DNA of 64,000 bases from the NCBI GenBank assembly GCA_001792895.1, contig MARA01000015.1:186001-250000 (forward strand), given 5' to 3'. Below, piece after piece: positions 57,674 through 64,000 of the stretch; the first letter of the stretch is position 1; each line of letters begins with the position of its first letter. Source of the stretch: Lentinus brumalis (lineage: Eukaryota > Basidiomycota > Agaricomycetes > Polyporales > Polyporaceae). The notes under the pieces were generated by a model, which made no database searches, was not told where the DNA came from, and saw only the letters and a list, made by a program, of their open reading frames with translations. The translations under genes and the position numbers were made by a program.

Positions 57674-58701
57674 TCAAGATACAGTATGGTAAGACGGGGC
57701 TGCCAAAGACCATCCGTGGTGCATATCTCCCTCGCCGCCCCCGCTCTGCGTTCTCTCCGGTCCTCCCCCGCTGGAACCAGACACTAGTCCGTCAGCGGAC
57801 ATCTCGTCACGACTGCGGTCTCCCTCCTCCCCACGCCCACTGGCGGTCCGCACCGAGGTCGCGTAGGTGGACTTTCGGTCCCGGGTATGCGACTGGTTCG
57901 AGAACGCACTCGACAATGAATGCGAGCTCCGGGGTCCATTGAGCCTCAGGACCCGGCGGCCGGGGATATACGCGGATGGGGGACGCGCTGCCAGTGCAGT
58001 ATGCGGCGTGCCGTACGCAGGAGGTAGCGTCCATGGCTCGAGTTCGTGTTCGGGGTGACGCGTGTGATACGACGGCGGGATAGTAGACAATGTTTGGACA
58101 GAGAACCCGTCGTCGGACGGTGGTGGATGACTGGACCGTGACAGTGGCATTGTGGGAGTGAGAGAAGGACCTGGATCTGGATCCGTGATCGCAGAGCTGC
58201 TGCTGGAACGTCGAGATGGAGTGTGAGAATGCCCGCCATGGTTGCGGACAGACACACTGACGGACCCTGAGCCGAAGAGGGTATCGGGCTCGGATGCGGC
58301 TAGAGAGAGTGTGGACGACGGTGCCGAGCCACTTCGATTTGGAAACAGCGGGTCTGCTGGGCGGGGTACGAGCAATTGGACATCTTCTACATCTCTCGGG
58401 GTCGCGCTTGGTGATAGTGCTACACCACGTACTACCGTACCTCGCAGTCGTCAGTACTCGCGTTTCTGGGCATGTCATATGACTCACGGGATGAGAAGTA
58501 CGCCCATTTGACACAGTCAACGCTCCCGTGGGTAGCGCGACGCTGCATGTAGCGAAACGCCGCGCCGAGTCCTATCAAGCACACTGTGAGCCTTCTGATC
58601 AGCGGAGAGCAAGAGTAGTGATGTGAGCCCGGGGAGGAGAGCGTACTTATCATGAACCATGGGAGGATGGCTAACGCACGTGCTAAGTCGTCCGAGATCA
58701 T
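57674..58701 (-). CDS. Single-pass membrane protein A' (paralogue of A)
   Basis: Exon 1 58701-58647, intron 58646-58587, exon 2 58586-58441 (146 nt, the same length as exon 2 of A), then an intron whose 3' border could not be fixed, and the tail exon ending at 57674. Short N-terminus, helix including LAILPWFM and CLIGLGAAF, then VKWAYFSSRESY as in A. The tail repeats A almost block for block: SLAASEPDT, SVRNHGGHS, FSVQTLSTIPPSYHTRHPEH, LPPAYGTPH, RPPSAYIPGRRVLRLNGPRS, APSYHTVS. Its third exon lacks about 70 bp present at the start of exon 3 in A. Lies in opposite orientation about 44 kb from A. Confidence 0.72.
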
Positions 58702-60636
58702 CTAGTCGTCAACGTCGTGGCGAGAAATATGTAGTCCAGACGTTATATATCCATCTGAGGTAATGTCTGATGGCGGTGGTCGACGTCAGAAGACTCCGGT
58801 ATTTCGTCACACAGACACTTCAGAGATGAGACTGCGAAGACGCCACTCACCCCGGGGGCCCTATCACCGGTGACACGAAGAATAGGTTGCGGTGCGGATG
58901 GAGTTTGAGTACCCGCGCATTTCACTATATGTAGCATGGGACATACTTCAACAAGCTGAAAGATCGCTCAAGCTATGTCTGCGTGGCAGATGTGTCACGG
59001 GTTTCCCTGCAAGTTGCAACAGATCTACTCGTCTGACGTTGCCAGGTAAGTATGCGTCAAGAATCAACTGCCCGTGCTAATTCATAGAAGACGTACGCGT
59101 CGTCTGCCTTTGTTATGGATTCGGCCGAGCATTGTCTTATGCGGCGCTCCCCAGAGATCGTCGGCGCCACCGTGACAGCTCATCGTGTTTCAAAAGGAGC
59201 AATCGTCGAATCCTTCACGCATATTCCGCGTATACCTGCCGTCAAACGAGATGAGGAGGAGGAAGGAGGAGGAGGAGGTTAGTAGGAGGAGCACTTAGTT
59301 GGGGGAAAGCTGTGGTTCAACGCAGGAGGCCAAAAAATCGTCGGCGTCTGCCGAGGGCGGGTGCACTTGGCGCTTCATCATGACTACGTCGAGTTATCAC
59401 CCTCCTCCTCCTCCTCCTCCTCGTCGATGAACGCAGGCACCGGCTCCGGCGACACAGTGGTGAGCGTATGTCTTCTCCGCCGCACACGCACGCCCAGTCG
59501 CCTGAAAAATCTGCTTCGGCATGCCAGTGCCTAGATGCACTGAGCACCCTCCAAGGACCGCTTCGCTACAGTCGTCAACACGTACCAGTCGACGGTTTGA
59601 TGCACGTCTTCACAAATACCTACTGTTAAATGCAGTACTGGTGATTTCTATAATATGAGTGAAGCCGGAGCTTGACTAGGTAGAGAACTCTCCGTCTTCG
59701 TTGACGACATTTGGGCTCCGGAGGAGGGATCGTGAAGACGTGGAGGAAGGGTTCCTGCGCCATAACCCCAATACGAGGTACACGGGCCAAGTCGCAGTGC
59801 GTATCAATTGTTCGCCTTGCCTCATAACATCGCTGACGAACTGAAGATTTAGTCTTCCTGCGCCTGCATCTCAACTTTCCATTCTCCTCCTATGTGCGGT
59901 ATCCCTCCCGAACGTGCTTCATAGAGCGTTGCGCAGCCTGCCGTAACGTCTACGAAGACTTACTCAGAAGGTTGGTGCGCTTCTTGGCAGGCGATGCACG
60001 AACATATCCTTTCAGGTACGACTTGGGCTGTCTGCCGCGGTGATAGATCGCTCTCCAGCAGACACTCGGACGACGTCATACCACCGATTCGCCATGGTGA
60101 TGGGCAACCCTACGAACGCGGCCACAGTGCCGGCCCCAGCTAGGCCTGAAGCTGAACGCGTAACGTCCGGCATTGCTGCGTGTAGTACTTACTCACTGGT
60201 GGTGAGCCCTACCATTTCATCGTGCAGAAAACGAATGCTGAAGCCCATCATAGACCTGTAGAGACGTCATACCGCTGTCATGTTTCAGGTCTGTAGAGCG
60301 GACGACATGCCGCCCTAATCCTTAATGGTACATGTAAAACCTGGGCGATGTCCGCACTGCGGACGCGCCCTTGGCCTTTAAGTAGGCTCTTGGTACGATG
60401 TATTCGACCTCCTTCCGTTCACTTCTGATTCACCCATGCTTCTCCTGCCGATAGTGCTTAGGCACAGATCGAACTATCCTCAATGCGCGGGTTAGTGGAA
60501 CGAAAAAAGGGCATGCCTCCAAACACTTGCGGTGCGTTCCTCGTCAAGATGTGAACATTGCCTGCTGACTGTGACTACGGCAGCCTCATACCCTAGACGG
60601 TCCAGATCATGGTCCCTTGCCCTTGCCCGCCACTTT
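58702..60636. other. Intergenic with GAG/CTC microsatellites, no supported gene
   Basis: Imperfect GGA repeats near 59250-59290 and CCT repeats near 59401-59425. Short ORFs only. Confidence 0.5.
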
Positions 60637-61788
60637 ATGCTCACCGTCACGATAACAATCACGATATACACGTCCCCCACGATTGCACAATCCGACCTCG
60701 CTTTCATCTCCATGCTTTCCAATATTACACAATGCGTTCCCATCACCGTCTCCTGGTCCGGAGGAACACCGCCCTTCGACCTGGCTCTCGTCTGTCCCGG
60801 AATCGCCACGCCCCTTCAACTATACACCGGCCTCGCCGACGACAGCTTCCAGTGGTCGACAAACATCTCTGCGGGGACGACTGTCTCCTTCCAGCTGGAA
60901 GACGCAGAAGGAGAAATGGTCGTGTCACAGGCGGCTCTGACAATTGGGCCAGGGCCGGACTTCTGCCTCCCGACATCTGTCACGTCGACGTCGACAACGT
61001 CCCAGTCCACCGCCTTGCCGTCCGAGCACTCTACTACGACTGCGTCCCCGACTCCCACTGTCTTCGAGTCAGTCAAGAAGCCGAACGACCTGGGAGCGGC
61101 CTCATACTCCGGCATTGCCATTGGTGGCACGTTCGCACTCGTCGGGGCAGTGGTACTGTTAGTGATAACTCGGAGGAGGTGTCGTCGCCGGGTATCCAGG
61201 TACCCTAGAGGTGCGCATTATTCTCATTCATACTCATGTGTGCATCTTTGAATGACGCAATCCTTCGTAGACCTAGTGGACCTGAACGAGTCGCCGCGGC
61301 CGACCGGTGCTGCGACGCCGCCATGGCGGGACGGTTCAATCCGGCAGCGTCCTCCGACTATATACATGCCTTCCTCGCGCAAGCTGTCGCAGCTCTTCGA
61401 GTCGCATTCTCCCACGTCGCCCGACGCCATCCCTCTTCACGAACTCGTCGGACAGCAGCACGTCCCAGGATTCACTGAGCCCAGTCGGGCGTTCCCCCCC
61501 GGACCGTCCGGCCCGCCGTCCAAGCGGAGCAACCTCGAGCGCAGGGGAGCGATCCGCTCAGAACGCATCTCCCGACCCCTACCCATGCCACCCGGCCTTG
61601 GTCCTGTTGAGACTTCCTCGGAACCAACGTCTCCCGTGCTCGAGCAGTATGCCGACGCCACGCGCGGCCCGAGGCAGGAGCTCGATGGGGGAGTGAGTCT
61701 GGCGGGAGGGCCGCCCGAGGAGGACTGGGATAGACTCAGTGACATACTGCCCACAGTCCCGCCGCCGTATCGACGCTACACCAAATGA
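60637..61788 (+). CDS. Single-pass membrane protein S with Kre9-like ectodomain
   Basis: Exons 60637-61210 and 61271-61788, phase-1 junction (GTGCGC...CGTAG). About 363 residues. Likely signal peptide MLTVTITITIYTSPTIAQ, then TQCVPITVSWSGGTPPFDLAL, FQWSTNISAGTTVSFQL, LTIGPGPDFC, a Ser/Thr stalk and helix GIAIGGTFALVGAVVLLVI with TRRRCRRR. The tail opens DLVDLNESPRP, has ELDGGVSLAGGPPEE and ends TVPPPYRRYTK. The family runs parallel to Q over ectodomain and tail. In-frame codons continue upstream to 60532, so an earlier start is possible; the chosen ATG gives the better signal peptide. Confidence 0.8.
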
Positions 61789-62243
61789 AGAGGTATCTCC
61801 GGTGATTAGGTGCGGAAGGGGATAATACTTACCTGACTGCTGGTGCATTGCTGATGGGCGCGTCCTCTACAGAAGGATAGTGCTGGGATGGATCTGTGCA
61901 TTATGATCTCCAATGTAGCTGCAACTGAAGTTCGAGCATGGCTCTGATCTGAATGACGGAGAACTGAGTGCAGTATGTGGCTGTGAGTCCCCGAAGCGCC
62001 CTGTACTTGGTTTCGCTCCACCATCATCGCAGGAATCAAATACACGCTCCCGCCTATACAGCTTGCTCATCCGGTGTAACGCGGCCTTTTCGTGCGTTAA
62101 GCAAACATGACAAATGGTCCAAAGTTGTGCAAGCGTTGCAGACTGCGCACAGGACAGTACGACGACGACGCAATAAAAAGTTGACGTGGCCGCGCGTACT
62201 GAGGCTCCCGTGCTTTGCTGCTCTCTTCGTCTGTCAATCCGTC

Positions 62244-64000
62244 ATGCCTCCTGACGACCCTTCCCTTGTGCCAGGTTTTCGGACCTCACCCGTTCTCGCG
62301 ATGACAGATGAGTACGTCGCCAGAATCGAACCAGTATCCCCGACCTGATCTAACCAACTCATTCACAGGATGAAAGATGTCAGCTTCGAACCTCTGCACC
62401 ATATCGTACCTTCGGACGACGCAAGGCCGCTTCTAGTGCAAGGCTCGAAGTTCTGGCTCATCCTGATCTCGAATCTCCTAGTCGACCTCCTCTCCGCGCT
62501 CGACCTGGTGAGAGGTCTCCTCCGCTTCATCCCGACATCTCTGACCCACACCCGACATGCACAGACGGCCGTATCCACAGCGCTGCCTACGATCGTCGAC
62601 GATCTGCACGGCACGGACTTCATCTGGGCCGGGAGCGCGTACACGATCGCCTCCACAGCAGTCCTCCCGCTCATCGGCGGGCTCGTCTCCAGCTTCGGGC
62701 GCAAGCCGATCCTGCTCTTCTTTATCGTTTGCTTTGCTGCGGGATCTGCAATTACGGGCGCTGCGCAGAGCATGAACATGCTTATAGCCGGACGTGGTGC
62801 GTGAGCTGCCTTCTCTGACCATTCCAGGAAGGACTCCGAAGGCTGATCAGGCTATGCAGCTGTTCAGGGATTCGGTGGAGGGGGCTGCTTGTCTGTGGCG
62901 GAGATTGTATGTGCGGACATGATACCGCTGCCAGAGCGGGGCAAGTTCCAGGGAATCACCGCTGCGTACGTCGCCCTCCGTGCTTCATTCTAAGCAGTTC
63001 ATGACTTGGTCGGGAGCCTAGCGTATGGGCCGCTGCATGGTACGAGTTCTCCACCGGGCGCGGTCGGTTGTCTTACCCGCGATGATAGCGCCATAGGGCC
63101 TCCGATAGGCGGGGCGCTCGCTGGAGCAGGAGCGTGGCGCTGGCTGTTCTTCCTCCACCTCCCGCTGTGCGGTATAGCCCTGGTGGCTAACTACGTCTTT
63201 CTGCGGGTGCACACACCGAAGGAGAGCTTCATGGAGAAAGTAAAGCAGATGGACTGGGCGTGCGTACCCTGAATCTCATCAACCTCTTGGTGCTGACGAC
63301 CGTTCAGCGGCCACGCACTCGTCATCGGAAGCACGGTGTCCCTCATGCTAGCTCTGACTTGGGGAGGGGTTCAGTACACTTGGGTCTCTCCGCGCGTCTT
63401 AGTTCCTCTTGTCGTTGGGGCGGTAGGCCTCCTTGCGTTCCTGGCGGTCGAGTACTTGCGGCCTAAAGAGCAGACGGTGCGTACTCAGTCGTCTTGCAGG
63501 AGCGGCAACTGATCTCACATCAGATCCCGAGATTCTTCTTCACTAACTGTACGACGTTCAGCGGGTATGTGGACCCGTGCACTGCTACGAATACTCACTG
63601 AGTCTGCGCAGTTACGCTGGCACCTTCTTCCACGGCATCGCCGCACTCTCAGCCATCTGTGAGCAGTACGACTTGTCAGCGCGAGTTCTTGCTAACGCCT
63701 CAACACAGACTATCTACCCGTCTACTTCCAGGCGGTACACGGAGCATCCGGGGCCGCCGCAGGCGTCGACATGTTCGGCCTCTCGTTCACCATCCCGATC
63801 TTCGCCATCGTGTGCGGCGTATCCGTACCCATGCTTAACATCTACCGACCGCAAAATTACATTGGATGGGCCCTTATCATCGTCGGCTTCGGGGTCCTGT
63901 CGCTACTCGACGAGAGCAGCACCCGGGCTCAGTACATTGGATATCAAGTCCCGCTGGGCATGGGGCTCGGAATCATATGGCTGAGCACGCAGTTCGCTAT
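62244..64000 (+). CDS. Major facilitator superfamily transporter (5' part, runs off the window)
   Basis: At least ten exons with phase-consistent GT/AG introns: 62244-62311, 62369-62507, 62565-62796, 62860-62965, an 18-nt exon 63022-63039, 63089-63259, 63308-63476, 63524-63564, 63612-63658, then 63709 to the window end. Proton-driven efflux type (DHA2-like drug/toxin exporters): ALPTIVDDL with WAGSAYTIASTAVLPL, the cytoplasmic loop GRKPILL (motif A-like), GRAVQGFGGGGCLSVAEI, and GPPIGGALAGAGAWRWLF (motif C-like). About nine membrane helices are visible before the cut. Substrate unknown. Start chosen at the first ATG of the open exon; MTDE at 62301 is an alternative. Confidence 0.88.

Noticed and set aside
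1..64000. tRNA, rRNA or other structured RNA genes
   Set aside because: No cloverleaf with A and B boxes and no ribosomal RNA stretch was recognised by eye. A covariance-model scan would be needed to exclude small RNA genes.
1..64000. Secondary-metabolite gene cluster around the transporter
   Set aside because: The transporter at the right end is of an efflux type often found in such clusters, but no synthase, P450 or tailoring enzyme is present in the window.

Overview
The window looks like nuclear DNA of a filamentous basidiomycete, probably a wood- or litter-decay agaricomycete. It has many short introns (about 40-90 nt, GTRNGY donors, CTNAY-like branch sites), a moderately high G+C content, a Ty3/gypsy retrotransposon, and basidiomycete-type families: MYND proteins, F-box-like proteins, fungal type-B carboxylesterases and single-pass membrane proteins with Ser/Thr-rich stalks. 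Gene models below were read by eye from ORFs, splice signals, phase agreement and paralogue comparison. Exon borders are inferences.

Layout. 1-0.7 kb: weak 3' part of an unidentified gene. 0.79-11.52 kb: a young Ty3/gypsy element on the minus strand with two 1022-bp LTRs (one difference seen) and a 4-bp target duplication. Its integrase is split by a nested 1.58-kb DNA transposon with inverted repeats. 12.9-34 kb: mostly single-pass membrane proteins: gene A, the tandem trio B1-B3, then D, E, F, G and I. Between them lie a MYND-finger gene and a tandem pair of unknown intracellular proteins (C1, C2). 36.1-37.3 kb: a TGCGCA-rich element with inverted repeats. 38.3-39.2 kb: Mn superoxide dismutase. 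39-42 kb: gene-poor. 42.3-48.2 kb: two tandem secreted carboxylesterases/lipases. 48.7-51.2 kb: an F-box plus WD40 protein. 53-62 kb: three membrane proteins with a Kre9/Knh1-like ectodomain (P, Q, S), a 134-bp inverted repeat, and A', the inverted paralogue of gene A. 62.2-64 kb: 5' part of a major facilitator transporter that runs off the window.

Two themes stand out. First, thirteen predicted single-pass membrane proteins share a layout: variable outside, one membrane helix, basic stop-transfer, disordered cytoplasmic tail. In eleven of them a phase-1 intron separates the membrane exon from the tail exon. Six tails carry a D-[GA]-G-[VI] box with AGGP or a close variant, and most end in a PPxY motif, a known WW-domain ligand. 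I propose a membrane-receptor-like family with an exchangeable tail module, possibly read by an Rsp5/Nedd4-type ubiquitin ligase. Second, at least fourteen apparent frameshifts (in the retroelement, B2, C1, G, I, esterase M2, the WD40 gene and P) all look like one missing base in a run of C or G. This pattern fits homopolymer undercalling in the assembly better than independent gene decay.
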